DNA of 64,000 bases from Tillus elongatus (GCA_964006375.1 OZ023269.1:61057968-61121967), one strand, 5' to 3'; shown: positions 12,301 to 25,826, counted from the stretch's first letter. Numbers and translations are program-made. The notes: generated by a model from the letters alone, not told the origin.

Positions 12301-12855
12301 CTAACTTTTGTAGCCCTGTGCATTAAACTCCAAAGATAACGAAAGAGTTACACAGAAATTAATTCCCAAAATAAAAATAAAGATAATATCCGGCATAACG
12401 AGAAAATTCACATCGTTAGTAACGTTATTTAGTGTTACTGGGACGCCAGCATAACCCAAAACAGCTTTAGGAAAACCATCATCAATGTTTATGATAGCTG
12501 AACATGTCGGAATGGTTGTCGAAATATTCAAACATTTCAAGATGTTAAGTTCTCGAACATTAACTACAGAAATATCCGCCTCTGTATCCAATAAAGCGTT
12601 CATTCGATAACATCTCATACCCATCTCAATATAAGGTCGGTAGTCACCAGGTAGAGTGCTCAACATAGGCACCACATTAGCAGGACGAGAAAAAAATGCA
12701 GTTCCCACCTGAAGCCACTTATTCCACTCTACAGCAGAAACTGCATACGTGCCGTTAATCAAGGAAATATTCTTTAAGATAGAGATATTTGACGTCATCA
12801 GGATAGAAGACATTAATTTGTAAGTTTTTACACAAATCATATACAATAGAGCCAA
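12301..12855 (-). pseudogene. Isolated retropepsin-like (aspartic protease) fragment
   Basis: A 184-codon minus-strand frame. Around residue 85 it reads CYRMNALLDTEADISVVN, which aligns with the active-site strand of retroelement proteases (LLDTGADIS). The catalytic DTG reads DTE here. Downstream come a hydrophobic IILGINF-like strand and a region resembling the flap. No reverse transcriptase or LTR is recognisable next to it, so this is a broken piece of an LTR element (Ty3 or BEL type undecided). The N-terminal 60 residues are not recognisable. A weakly related upstream frame at 12882-13130 could be the gag end but cannot be supported. Confidence 0.55.
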
Positions 12856-14087
<1,232 letters not shown>

Positions 14088-14397
14088 CAAATTATTGATA
14101 AAGGAACATACAGTAAAAGAAGAAAATTATTATTGGTAATAAAAAAATGAGGTGCTTAAATGTATGTAATTAATATCAACTCAATTATCTTTTTCTGGCC
14201 AGATCTGTTTGCAAGATTTATAAGAGGTGCCTGTCCTATAGCTGGAAATTATTTAAATGTGAGCCTGGTCCTCTTGACTAATTTTAAACTGTTGAATAGT
14301 TATATCTAATTTGAATTGTTAAAGTAATATTTTATTATATTTTTCTTTATTCAAATGTTTTTCGAAAATTATTTGTGATCAAACCAAAATTTAAAAG

Positions 14398-15943
14398 GGC
14401 AGCAACTTTTGTATTATCGATATTTATAAATATAGTAACTTAATTAAACAAATTGATACTACATCGTTATAGTTAAAAGAAAATTTAGTTTAAACAAGAA
14501 ATATCATTCAGGTAAAGTTAATTTTACGAGAAATGTCACTATTCAAAAAAAAATTAAAGATTTTAGCTTATATTAACCTGGCCCTTTTTCAAAAGTTTTA
14601 ATAATCAGATCTTTTATTTTCTTGACACAAAACATTTAATTAGAAAGAACTCACTTGTCACAAAACACATCTCAGCAGCTAAAAAAGAAAAGGCATACTG
14701 CAGCCTTAGTTGGAAGCTTGTCACAAGCTTGATGGTACATACAGCAGGTGTGTTACGGGTTTTATTTACGTAATGAAAGACCTAAACGGGATCCAGATCT
14801 GTGGAGTGCAGCCCTTGATTGAGAAGCCTGGGGGTCTTCTACTATTAATTCCAATTTATGCGACTCATGAACTCGAAACCAGTGGTAAGACAAAAACTAG
14901 GAGTGCTGCTAAAGACTGGCAGCAAAACTGACAATAATAGGCTCAAATCCACAGTGACAATTAGGATTCATCCAACACTAAAATTCTTATCATCTATCTG
15001 ATGGGCTATTGCAGAATCAAATTCCAATCAAATAACACCACAAAGTACACAACTTTAGCACTAATCACGTTAGATACCTTAACAGCAATGATTACCTCGA
15101 GGATGTTGTTTTTAATACATCGCCGTACAAACTCCACTCGCGCCTAAGATGCATCGAACAAACTTAGGTCAAGTGACCGTTAGATAGTGTTGTAGTCTAT
15201 TTAGTGACCATTTAAAAACTGAGATAGCGCGGTCCTTCACCTAAGATATGCTCTATGTAAGCACTGAAAGGGCTGAGGTAATGCGGCAGCTAGTCACCGC
15301 TGTGATGCACTAGGTAAGCACCGAACATGAAAGGTAACTCAGTTGTTGTCTGACTGGTCGGCCATCCGAGTGAGAGCCAGGCTTTGCACGCGTTTAAGTA
15401 AGCAGCTTCGGTCTGCTGGCAGCGTCAACGTTCCTGCTGACGATATTATCTGTCCTTTAGTTACCCATTTCCCTCTGTGTATGAGAGAGATGCCGAGATG
15501 CATCTTTTTCGCGCCAGTTTCTGCAGAGACCCAGTTGAAGCTTTGTACTCCCAACGGTTCTGTTCGAACAGTATCTGTCAAGTATATTTTATTGCTTAGC
15601 GATAGCGCACGCTTTGTCGGTATTTCTTTCAGTTGTCAATTTTTTCATTAATTTTCAACTTTATGACTCTCGAAATCCTTATTTATCGAATAATTCTCTT
15701 AAACGTAAGTTAAACTACCAGAATATTGCCACACTCTTTGCTGTTAGATCCTATTGAGAGACTTATTGATTTTTATCAGCTATTTTAAACACGCGCATAT
15801 TCCACAACAATGAGATCATTCTCTGGTATTTTACAATGGTGCTATTCCGTCTTAAAAATTTATGTCTGAGGAACTATTTATCTCAGTTACATACCCCTTA
15901 CATTCAGACATTTTCCTGTATAAAGTATTTAATGTATAAGAGG
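14398..15943 (+). repeat. Interspersed repeat family A, copy 2
   Basis: Aligns with 7769-9440 from the shared start word gcagcaacttttgtatt. Its 3' part stops at 15943 where family B begins. The same 3' part, about 500 bp, is repeated directly after family B at 17362, so the family B insertion is flanked by a long direct repeat. Confidence 0.7.
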
Positions 15944-17361
15944 AACATGTTTGTTGTCACTTCACTTGGATCATCGAGTAGAATTCAAATATGGCATATG
16001 CGCAAGCGAACTTTTTTATTACGTGGTTTAGAGGTATGATGTTTGTCATGTATCTCGACCTTATTTATAATATAACATCGGAGTAAACACACACCTTACG
16101 TTTGCGGTTTTGCAAGTCTGAGCACGCTCGTAATAGAAACTGCTAGAAAATTCTACATGATATAAAAAGACCGTCTGTTTTATCGAATTTGTTCGTATAT
16201 CCCATAAGAAACCATGTGAAAAAGGCAAATCTAAGTAAAATAACATGCAACTTAATGTATTTTAGGCACACATGTTAAAGAGCTAATTAAATTACCATGC
16301 ATTTTGAAACGTATAAATACCCAGCACATTTAATCACAATTACAGTTGAAACATTAGTATGGAGTCGTGTAAAAGAATAATGCCTATGTCTCAGCACAGT
16401 GGCAAACAAATTAAATTTCTCGAAAATATCTTGCTTAAACAAGGTGGTGATCAAGTAGTTAAAGAAGTAAAAAGCGAGCAAACTGTGCAATAAATAATAG
16501 ATGAAGTGCTTCTACCAGATGCAACAGATAATTATCAACCTACACAAGAAGATGTATTTAATCAAAAGTTATTGGAAATCAATAGGAAAAACAGTGAGAA
16601 AAAACTAAAGCCAAAAGACTGTGATCTCATATCACAAACATATTTTCATACACAAAACCCAGAAAAGCAATTACAAGTTGGTGTGGACCCTCTACCAAAA
16701 TTCCTGCCCATAGTAAAATTATCTAAGAAAAATTGCAACATACCTGTGTTTTTCGATTTGTGGACATTCGAAGAATTTTTAAATGTATTACCCACAATAA
16801 TTTACAATATGGAAAACAACGTGAGAGAGAAAACCAACGACTCATATAATTTAACTAAATATCAGGTGAAAATACAAAGAAATCAGCATTATTCACTTTT
16901 AAACTATATAATGGGGAATAATGAACAATTTTAATACACCACTAGAAGCTATTAAAATAATAGAAGACATAAGTAGTGTAATTAGAGACTCATTCATAGA
17001 ACTACATTTTAAGTGTTTTTTTATTTAGATATGTTTGTAGCCAATATTAGAGCATAATTATCTAGATACAAGAGTATTCCGATTCTTCCCTGTGTGTTTT
17101 TAATTGCTAAACAAAAATATGGTGTGTGAATTTAGAACAAAATATCAACATACGGTAAAAGATGTTTGTATGCAATCAATTTTAATGTATTAGAGCACAT
17201 TATATTGTAGTATTTTTTTATGTTATAAATATAATGCATATAATTATATTAAACGAGTTTTCAATACGTATATGTTTCATTACAAAATATCACCTGATTT
17301 CCACTTACATCAAACCGAATCAGCATAATCAACTTCCTGTCTGTAATTGATATAACGACCA
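15944..17361 (+). mobile_element. Family B repeat, copy 1 (carries a recurrent short ORF)
   Basis: The segment recurs at 20936-21815 (internal deletion), 46680-47485 (minus) and 48561-50445 (minus). Relative to the longest copies it lacks the first 370 bp or so. It ends at the shared word taattgatataacgaccaga. No terminal inverted repeats or TSD were found, so the transposition class is unknown. Confidence 0.6.
16355..16934 (+). pseudogene. Family B reading frame, unrecognised protein
   Basis: An ATG at 16355 opens a lysine/glutamine-rich frame (MESCKRIMPMSQHSGKQIKF) that meets TAA at 16487-16489. It then continues in the same phase for about 140 codons to 16934. The distal part is conserved in the minus-strand copy at 48969-49698, with few amino-acid changes. 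Conserved words are LLPDATDNYQPTQED, DLISQTYFHTQNPEKQ, VDPLPKFLPIV, FFDLW and FEEFLNVLPTIIYNMENN. The same TAA is present in the other copy, so it predates their separation. I do not recognise the family. A resemblance to small nucleic-acid-binding cofactors of DNA transposons or viruses is only a guess. Confidence 0.5.
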
Positions 17362-18033
17362 GATATTATCTGTCCTTTAGTTACCCATTTCCCTCTGTGT
17401 ATGAGAGAGATGCCGAGATGCATCTTTTTCGCGCCAGTTTCTGCAGAGACCCAGTCGAAGCTTCGTACTCCCAACGGTTCTGTTCGAACAGTATCTGTCA
17501 AGTATATTTTATTGCTTAGCGATAGCGCACGCTTTGTCGGTATTTCTTTCAGTTGTCAATTTTTTCATTAATTTTCATGACTCTCGAAATCCTTATTTAT
17601 CGAATAATTCTCTTAAACGTAAGTTAAACTACCAGAATATTGCCACACTCTTTGCTGTTAGATCCTATTGAGAGACTTATTGATTTTTATCAGCTATTTT
17701 AAACACGCGCATATTCCACAACAATGAGATCATTCTCTGGTATTTTACAATGGAGCTATTCCGTCTTAAAAATTTATGTCTGAGGAACTATTTATCTCAG
17801 TTACATATCCCTTACATTCAGACATTTTCCTGTATAAAGTATTTAATGTATAAGAGGAACATTCGAGAAAGGTTGATAAGGTATTACGGTAGTGAGGATA
17901 AAACGAAACGCCATCAAATCTTTTAATCCACCAGGTCGTTCTATTATAAAGGCGATGTTAAAACTATTAAAACTTCCTTTGATGTTATGCTGCCCTAGTA
18001 AAAATGGTACGGTAACGAAAGCTGACCGTAACA
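17362..18033 (+). repeat. Interspersed repeat family A, 3' part (copy 3)
   Basis: Begins inside the family A consensus (tattatctgtcctttag) and runs to the end shared with copy 1 (ctagtaaaaatggtacggt). Its first 500 bp duplicate 15446-15943 with a few percent divergence. Confidence 0.7.
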
Positions 18034-19856
18034 AGCATTCTACGTTTTATTCCAAGCAGCATATGTTTGAAATACTGCCGGTGTTCGTGAATAAGTGGTT
18101 TTCAGTAGCTACTGATAAACGCGTTAAATAACCTTCCTGGGAAGAAATGACTAGACTTCCTAAATAATTATAAGGTTAGTTACGTTATTTATGGCTTTAA
18201 AAAACGTACTATTTACTAACCACAAATTTTAAATATTTGTTAAAAATAGGTGATAGCCACTGTTGTGTTTTCACCACTCTAAACGACAAAAAACACTTTA
18301 AATTCGCTAAATAACTCACAACACTATTGAAAACCGTCTACGCGGATCGACGCACGGCACGCGCGCGTGTGTGTAGGTGAGTTGGTATAAGGGGTCTTAC
18401 GAGGACAAATGTTCGTAGTACAGCGGTGTTGGGTTGACATGTTTCGTTGAGAAGACTTGTGTTAGGTCCTCGTTCCGTTTTCTCCATTTTAATGGGTAGT
18501 GTGGAGCTCCAGCCTCCTAAATATATGAATTTTTCATAAACCCACTTTGTCCTCGCACGAACCATCTAATAAGTGCTCGAGAGTTCTAACAAATTCCTCC
18601 AGACGCGTCACCAGAATTTGTGTATTTTTCATTTTGAATTTTTACGTGTGATGCGAGGACCCTGCATACACACTTGTATCTGAACTGATCGTTGGTATGT
18701 CTGTATGATAGCAATGTTTTGTTTGGCTTGTTTCCAGGAAACAAATTTTAGTCTGTGAGGACCGTGTCTGTTATTGGCTTTCACTTTATCCATTATTATC
18801 AGTGTGTAAATCTTAGTGGTATAAAAGTTGCTATTGGGACACTGATTAATTTTGCATTACGTCTAATAAAATGTTGTCTACCAAAACAGCGAAACTCTAA
18901 TAATTTCATTGAGACTTTGCTGAAAATCTACATTTTTTTCTGTTGTAATTCAGACATGTAAATTTTTTATTTACTTTTTTGCATGTTTTGATATAAAGAT
19001 TAATTATGCAGAAAAAGTTTATTCTAATACTTCTCAATATTAGTGGGCGTTTTGCCACAACTTAATCTTCTTGAGTTTTTTCGGGTTCTTATGAAATTTT
19101 GTCCTAAAAAGTGAGCTAAAATATATGCAAGTATCAAGGCTATTAAATTATTTATATAATAATATTTATCACATTATACAAAGTCATAAATGCAAACAAA
19201 ACAATGTTACTAAGATTTTTTCTTAAAAAGATTAGTTAAAATCAAGAAATATATGCAAGTATAAAATTTATTGAATTATTTAAATAATAATAATATTTAT
19301 GATCATACAGAGTACCTGTTAAATGCGTAAAAGGCTAGAGTTTCTGTTACATACAAGAGTTAGATGCTATTGATTGGGATAAAATAAGGTTAAAAAAAAT
19401 TGAGGAAAATGCATTACCATAACGCACTTACTGTATCCAAAATATTACTACCAATTGTCTATAATTTGTCCGTTTACCAATTCATTGGCCAAAGAGAGGA
19501 ATTGCTTCAAATTTATTTTGTTAAATAAAAATTATAACACATTTAAATCAGAAACGATATAATTAAAACTATTGCTATAGATACTCAGAAAGGGTATATT
19601 TCAAATAAATTAAATAATAAAAGATTCTTTGAAGCTATGGAGCTAAATTTTAGTACATGCTATGAGCGACTTGCATACCAAAGTTGGTTAAAGTATCTTT
19701 AGCTAAATCAAAAAAATTTTGTAGGAAAAAAAATACTCAGAAAAACTAGTCGGATTTTCCTGGCTAACAAGCCCCTCCAATCAATTCACCAAAGAAAAAC
19801 GTGTTGGAAGTTTAATTGAAATCAGATCATTCATTTTTGAGTTATCGTGGTGACAC

Positions 19857-19859
<3 letters not shown>
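18034..19859. other. Non-coding stretch with a local 150-bp direct repeat
   Basis: No recognisable gene. A diverged direct repeat occurs at about 19080-19200 and 19220-19310, sharing 'aaatatatgcaagtat' and 'taataatatttat' words. Around 18335-18380 there is a small GC-rich island (cacggcacgcgcgcgtgtgt) of unknown meaning. Confidence 0.5.

Positions 19860-19920
<61 letters not shown>
19860..19920. repeat. (TA)n microsatellite, about 60 bp
   Basis: A pure TA array followed by a short TG-rich tract. Confidence 0.97.
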
Positions 19921-19922
<2 letters not shown>

Positions 19923-19959
19923 GTGTGTGTATGTGTATATATAGCCATATTTTATGAAA

Positions 19960-20936
19960 CAGTTCATGAAAGGCAAGCCTATGCTCATCTAACACATCAT
20001 AAACTTGATTGTTGTGCCAAGGTGGGTGTTTATTCGCTTCGTGAATAGTTGGAGATTTTATATGTCTTCGAAAATATATCTGCCGGGAGGGCATTCCAAA
20101 GCTTCCACGCTGTAGCAAAGAACGAAGATTTGTAACGAACCGTACGACAGGCGAAATATTTGATACTAAAAGCATGTGCTCTTCGACTAAAACAGATTTG
20201 CCGTTTAAAGGTCGTAAGCGGAGGTGCTAACGAAGCAATTTGTAAAAGGCCATGTCGATAGTAATATCGATAAAAGAGGCAGAAATCTCCAACCTTCCTA
20301 CTGTGGTCAAGAGAAGTGAGATTGACTGTGATAGATAAATCTCTTATAACGCGAACTGCTCGTTTCTAAATGGAATCTAGGAGAGACAAGGTTGTCTTTG
20401 GGGCAGCACTCTAGACATGAGAACAGTATTCCAACTATGGACGCCTCTGTGCTTTATGAGGTGTTAAAAGCTGCTGTGATGAAAGCAATATTTTAACACG
20501 AAACGGAAATCAAAGCTTCTTTGGTGCTGTTTTAATAATATTGGAAACATATAAGTGCCAGCAAAAATTGTTTGCAATAGTTATAGAAACCCAATGTAGA
20601 ATTGTGGATTTTTGGGCAGTATTTTGCCAGCCTTAACGTCTGGGCACTGCGTGCCACTCTACCTAGAGAAGTGGCAATTATCTGTTTTTGATGCTTTTAA
20701 CATAATCAGATATGCAGAGCAATAGCTGAGAATCTTAGGTCGTCATTTAGGCAGTTGGTTACTTCAACTCTCATTTATAACAAGCTAGCAGATATTGGTC
20801 GAGTAGATGAGAAAGTGCTGCGAATGGTACTATCATCAGCGAAGCTTTGAGCCCCTTTGTTGGTTGGTGGCAGGTTATTTATATGCAAAAGAAAGTGTGG
20901 GAGTCAATACGGATCCCTGCGAAACACCGGCATTAG
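19960..20936 (-). pseudogene. Decayed LINE reverse transcriptase, C-terminal part (CR1/RTE-like)
   Basis: Read on the minus strand from 20936, a broken frame gives GVSQGSVLTPTLSL (RT motif B) and then FADDSTIRS (motif C). After several stops and a frameshift it shows the thumb/C-terminal words SSFFATAWKLWNALPADIF and VGDFCLFYRYYYRHGL. Such an ending is characteristic of insect LINEs of the CR1/Jockey/RTE range. The N-terminal RT and the endonuclease are missing because family B abuts exactly upstream of motif B. Catalytic Asp residues of motif C are kept, but the frame is dead. Confidence 0.7.
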
Positions 20937-21815
20937 TAGGTATAGATGGGGAGTTCTGGACCCACATGCGCGCAGTGACGTTTGATATAGGACCAATCGG
21001 GGTCTAATCTGAGATGACGTCATCCAAGGTGGCGTCCAAGATGGCGGCCGTCGAGCGCGAAAATTGAAAAATTTAAATTTTGAATCGAGATTTGATCTAA
21101 TCTGTCAAATATGAAGACCTGTCATTTCGATTTATATGAAAATGACGTATGCAAATATGGTGGTTTGCGCATGCGCAAACCAACTTATTAAGCGGTGAAG
21201 AGGTTGATTTTTGGTGTCATCGTAATCGTCTCGATGAGTAGAATTCAAATATGGCAGTTAGCGTATGCGCAAACCAACTTGTTTTATTAGTCGGTGTAGA
21301 GGCATAGTGTTTGTTGTCACTTCACTTGGATCATCGAGTAGAATTCAAATATGGCATATGCGCAAGCGAACTTTTTTATTACGTGGTTTAGAGGTATGAT
21401 GTTTGTCATGTATCTCGACCTTATTTATAATATAACATCGGAGTAAACACACACCTTACGTTTGCGGTTTTGCAAGTCTGAGCACGCTCGTAATAGAAAC
21501 TGCTAGCAAATTCTACATGATATAAAAAGACCGTCTGTTTTATCGAATTTGTTCGTATATCCCATAAGAAACCATGTGAAAAAGGCAAATCTAAGTAAAA
21601 TAACATGCAACTTAATGTATTTTAGGCACACATGTTAAAGAGCTAATTAAATTACCGTGCATTTTGAAACGTATAAATACCCAGCACATTTAATCACAAT
21701 TACAGTTGAAACATTAGTATGGAGTCGTATAAAAGAAAAAATATCACCTGATTTCCACTTACATCAAACCGAACCAGCATCATCAACTTCCTGTCTGTAA
21801 TTGATATAACGACCA
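20936..21815 (+). mobile_element. Family B repeat, copy 2, internally deleted
   Basis: Starts with gtaggtatagatggggagtt, shared in reverse with 50410-50440. It contains the 'gacgtcatccaaggtggcg' / 'ccaagatggcggccgtc' GC-rich block also seen in reverse near 50280-50330. At about 21740 it jumps from the start of the family B frame (atggagtcgtataaaag) straight to the terminal segment beginning aaaatatcacctg. The whole frame has therefore been deleted, giving a short derivative. Confidence 0.65.
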
Positions 21816-21939
21816 GAAGCAATCGAAAACTCATTTAATGGCGTTGCGTAAAACTAGAATCATGTCGTGCAACAGTGAGTGGTGGTATGGAGTTAAGAGT
21901 AGAATATCTAACGAAGCGAGTGATCTAAAACAGCTGGTG

Positions 21940-22021
<82 letters not shown>

Positions 22022-22885
22022 GTGCACAGCTATCTTTGTCGCCCCCAGCCACCGAAAAGGCACCCAGGCCTCCATGATACATCATTAAGTTTTTTATGTT
22101 TAATTTGCAGATTAAGCTTGTGACAATAAGTTTCTTTAAAGGCAACATGAGAGGGGTAAGGAATAATTAGATTTATTTTATACTTTTTTTTTGACACATT
22201 TTTAAGTGTAACACGCCTCTATATATAAATCGTTGAAAACAACGCCTTTTGTGTTTGCTCCGGTACACGTATCATACGTACACGGCACCAATAATGTTGA
22301 CAAATCTACATATTAGGTTTTTGCTTACTACTAAGAGATCCTGTCCTTGGCCTTGTTAGTTTTTCTATTTTATACCCTATTATTTGTCTATTTATTTATA
22401 TTTACTCTTTACTTGTATGACTGCAAAAGGTTACCAAAAAAAAACGAATGCCTGAAAGTAATAAAAATACCCCTCTATATTTCAGAATAAAAACAAGGTT
22501 CGCGTAAAAACTTTCGTTTACAATACTTAGCGAAAGAATAGTTATGTGTGAAGAATAATTAGATTTTGTTTAATCTTTTGTTCTCATTAAAAACGGTTAG
22601 TTTTATTTTAAAGTTTATACTCAAATAAACACTTTTTTATTTACTTATGCTTTTATGTTTATTCATATACTATTTGTCTACTGTAGTGTTATTATTATTA
22701 TTATGTTTTGTATACATGAATTTATTATTAAAACAAATATTTCATCACAGAATACCAGATGAGTAATGAAATTGGCAGTTTTCTAATAAAGAAAACCTGA
22801 AACGTTATACAACTCGAGTTTAAAAAAAATCAACTTTCATCAAATCAACCCTCATTCATCCCCTACGTCCTGGAGAGATTTTACT
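21816..22885 (+). repeat. Interspersed element X, copy 1 (contains a (TA)n block)
   Basis: About 1.07 kb whose reverse complement is present at 47486-48560. Both copies carry the (TA)n tract at the same internal site, next to cgtgcacagctatctttgtc. Both end with caaatcaaccctcattcat and cctacgtcctggagag. No protein is recognisable and no clear terminal repeats were seen. Confidence 0.7.
21944..22020. repeat. (TA)n microsatellite inside element X
   Basis: A pure TA array of about 77 bp. It sits at the same site in the inverted copy (48336-48416), so the array travels with the element. Confidence 0.97.
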
Positions 22886-23590
22886 CAAAAACAATCCCAA
22901 CCATTCGTTGGTCAGGTTCTAACTGTACACCGAATTTGAAGACGATTTGTCAATTCATTCTAAAGTTATCGTGCCTATTAACAGACAGACATACAGGCCG
23001 ACAGACAAAAAAAATATCTTCGCTTCCGAATCATGTTTTCTATGTCTTTTGACACTTTTTACGCAGCAAAAACAAAAACAATTTTCTGTCACCGTTAACA
23101 TACTTTCGCACGCATTGACGATGTGCAAATAAAAATAAAGTGGTGTGCCTAAAAAAGCCGCCAAGATGATTTTTGTCTTTTTTTTTTTCTTAGAAAATTG
23201 TTTATTACCTAACTAGTACATTAACCTTTACGTAGCTAACGAAATTGTTTTGTATATAAATGTTGTTTTTTTGATTAATATTTCTAGTTATCTAAAAGGG
23301 TTAATAGGGAATAATCGGTACACATATCATATTTTAATTTTACAATGTAGTAAATACAGCCGTCACAAAAGTTATGACAGTAAAAATGCTAATAAAACAA
23401 ATGCCATAAAAGTCTCAACATGCAATCGACTTTTGATTCAACACAATAATTCTTATTTTTTCGGCGTGATCAAAGGGTGCTTGGCAGTTATTTCCAAAAC
23501 ATTTTAGCCTTCCAAAGCGGCAGTATATATGTATATATGCTCATATTATTACTATGTAATGCAATCTTTATCATAATGGTCTAAATGCGA
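22886..23590. other. Non-coding stretch without recognisable genes
   Basis: A motif tattaacagacagacatacagg is the only local regularity. Short frames on both strands (61 to 85 codons) show no family signature. Confidence 0.5.
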
Positions 23591-23599
23591 TGTCCCTTG

Positions 23600-24260
23600 T
23601 TCATTGCTACTATGACTATTTGTTTTCCGTAACTCTTTTAATTTCACTATAGCTTCTACACTTTACCAAATGGCCTAAGATTTCCAACTTTCCGCTCCAT
23701 ACATCAGAACAATGAAAGTTTAGACTTTATAAACATTTTATTTAGGTTTAAGTTAAATAACTATTGAAATGTTGCTTTGTCACCGCCATTTTCTGAGTAG
23801 TCACATTTACCATCATCGGTTAAAACACCCTCGAGGTACGTAAACATTTCTGTTTGTTTGTCGTTTAGTTTTAAATGCATTGTTGCACTTCTCTCCATTC
23901 TTATCTGTACTAATTTGATTTTTATCATTTCAGTTTTTGTTTAATCCTTTTAGCGCACGATCTAGAACATTGAACATTATTTGTATTTTTTCTATCAGCG
24001 CTGTGTCATATTGCATGGAAATGTAGTACATTTATTTTGATTTCCGCTGAAATAATATTTTCCAATCCACATTATTGAAGGGTTTTTACAAGTCTACAAG
24101 GGCAATGAACACACATAAGTATCAGTTTCTCTATGATTTAGGCATCGTTTCTCCAGCTCGTCGGTTTGGTCTAAATTCGAACTAATCTTTATTAGGGCAG
24201 CTCTTAATTTTACTTATTCCACTTTTCACATGTCTATCAGAATCTTTGCCACGTGACTGT
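23600..24260 (-). pseudogene. Heavily decayed LINE reverse transcriptase (RTE-like)
   Basis: On the minus strand, scattered frames show FRPNRRAGETMPKS, then an FIALVDL...KPFNNVDWKIL stretch matching RT motif A (FVDLxKAFDNVDW). About 300 bp further come TYLEGVLTDDGKCDYSENGG and a region resembling the LINE thumb (usually YLGSxxTEDGRC). Many stops and frameshifts are present and the YADD motif is not recoverable. This is an old fossil. Confidence 0.6.
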
Positions 24261-24957
24261 ACACGTATGTCCTATAGTAATCCATTGCATTTACTATTTT
24301 AATTAAAAAGGAACTGCAACTCCTTCAAGATGTGTTTTGTTAGTTCAATTTTTCGTAATAAAATTAAATAAAGTCATATATAACTGGTTTTGTGTTAGAC
24401 ACATACATCTTAAATGTCAACTGCAATTTAAAAAAAAAACGTTTCTTTCTACACTTCACAAAATCTGAAACCAAAAAGGGTAAGAATATTGGCTTCAAAA
24501 GTGTAAAATGCGTATTTAGTAACTATTTGCTAAGTCTCTAAAATACTTTCCATTATTTCTTTAAAAAATTTCAAAAAATTGAAATTATTTGAAAAATTAA
24601 TGTATCTTCATTTTAGATTATTCAAATGCCATATACATAGAACACGTTTGGAACTAAGAACGTTGACTGTACCTATCTCAAACACATTTGATTAATTCAT
24701 TCAATCCAAATTGGTAACCATAAAAAGGTGTGTTTTTTTCTAATAGCATTCTTCTAAATGTGAAAAGGTACCAATTTAGGAATCAGCATCGCTGAATAGA
24801 ACTCTGATCTTGGTACTGAATACTAAACGTGTGGTAAATTTTCACAAACTTTATCTTTATAGTTTTTCAGAATAAAATGAGGGAAATAAAATATTTAAAC
24901 ATAATGTGCGAAAAGCAGGAAGTATTTTGAAATTTCAAACGATTTTTATTAGATCCT
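24260..24957. other. AT-rich stretch without recognisable features
   Basis: No frame with a recognisable motif on either strand. Confidence 0.5.
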
Positions 24958-25025
24958 TTTTTCCCTTAGGGCTCGTCCGCGTCTTTGCCGCCCCGATAGC
25001 ACCGCAGCCTTTGGCTTATTGTGCA
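24958..25025 (-). mobile_element. Solo 3'-end scrap of the LOA-like LINE
   Basis: The reverse complement of this stretch matches 5840-5898, the 3' leader of the LOA-like element. Shared words include agggctcgtccgcg and gccgccccgatagcaccgca. It is a severely 5'-truncated insertion or a conserved 3' tail shared with a related non-autonomous element. No TSD was identified. Confidence 0.75.
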
Positions 25026-25499
25026 TTTATTAAATACTTACTTGCCCATAAAATTTATGCAGTAACTAAAACATTTGGAGTGTCAATTTAACCGAGAAAC
25101 TCTGAAAAGCTTCTTCTTTCTGGAAAAGCATTCTCGTTTCATGTTTATGCACTTTGGGATAATATAGTAAAATCTTTTTGTAGGGCACTAACCATTAATT
25201 ATCTGGTAAATATGTTTAGTAAACCATTCAGTTGTTCTAGTAAACCAGTTTAATAATATCAAGCCTCCGTATACGTTTACTAAACTAATTTCTATGTACC
25301 TAAGTACCTTTATCGTCTATTTGGTTATGCTGGTTATATTTTGACCCTGCTAAGTTCAGTGCTGACACGACTTATTATTTTGTACTCAATGTGTTATTTT
25401 TATAAATAGCGAAAAGAGTATTTAGATTATTTTACTCGACAGTGAAATTGGTTATCATTTAAATAATAAAAATTATTTAAAACATGTATTCTAAACTTT
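25026..25499. other. AT-rich stretch without recognisable features
   Basis: No supported coding region or repeat. Confidence 0.5.
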
Positions 25500-25791
25500 A
25501 TTCACTGTTGTTGCCTTTACTTGGTGAAACGGTTCCATACTAAAATGAAGTTATTCAGAATATGGCACAAATAACTAGTTTGAACCTACAAATATTTGGG
25601 AATAGACTAATGTACGTACTTACGTAAAGCTAATGGCTTGGTTATTGCAACAGCGCGAAAGGATAAAACAAAATATATTTTACACAATAATTTATAACAG
25701 GTAAACAGCCTGTAAAATAATAATAATAACAGTTTCTTGATAAGTACACTTGGAGAACCCAAATCACCACAACACATCTTTTTAAAGACCT

Positions 25792-25826
25792 GACGATCGT
25801 TTCACTAACAAAGTTAGCGTCATCAG
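25792..25826 (-). ncRNA. Hammerhead-ribozyme-like motif at PLE-2 left terminus
   Basis: On the minus strand: CTGATGA, one base, a perfect six-pair helix gctaac/gttagt closed by TTT, GAAAC, loop GATC, and GTC. This is the core order of a type I hammerhead with a two-pair helix III. Helix I is weak here (catcat before CTGATGA against AGGTCT after GTC). One extra nucleotide lies between CTGATGA and helix II, as in the other copies. Hammerheads are known from PLE termini. Confidence 0.55.

Noticed and set aside
15339..15581. Minus-strand frame MTDTVRTEPLGV..., repeated at 17310-17501, as a conserved gene
   Set aside because: It is repeated because family A is repeated; the copy at 8.8 kb does not preserve the frame, so conservation is of DNA and not protein.
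18338..18565. A minus-strand frame with VRARTKWVYEKF as a gene fragment
   Set aside because: No family resemblance, no conserved copy and no flanking element; composition alone does not support it.
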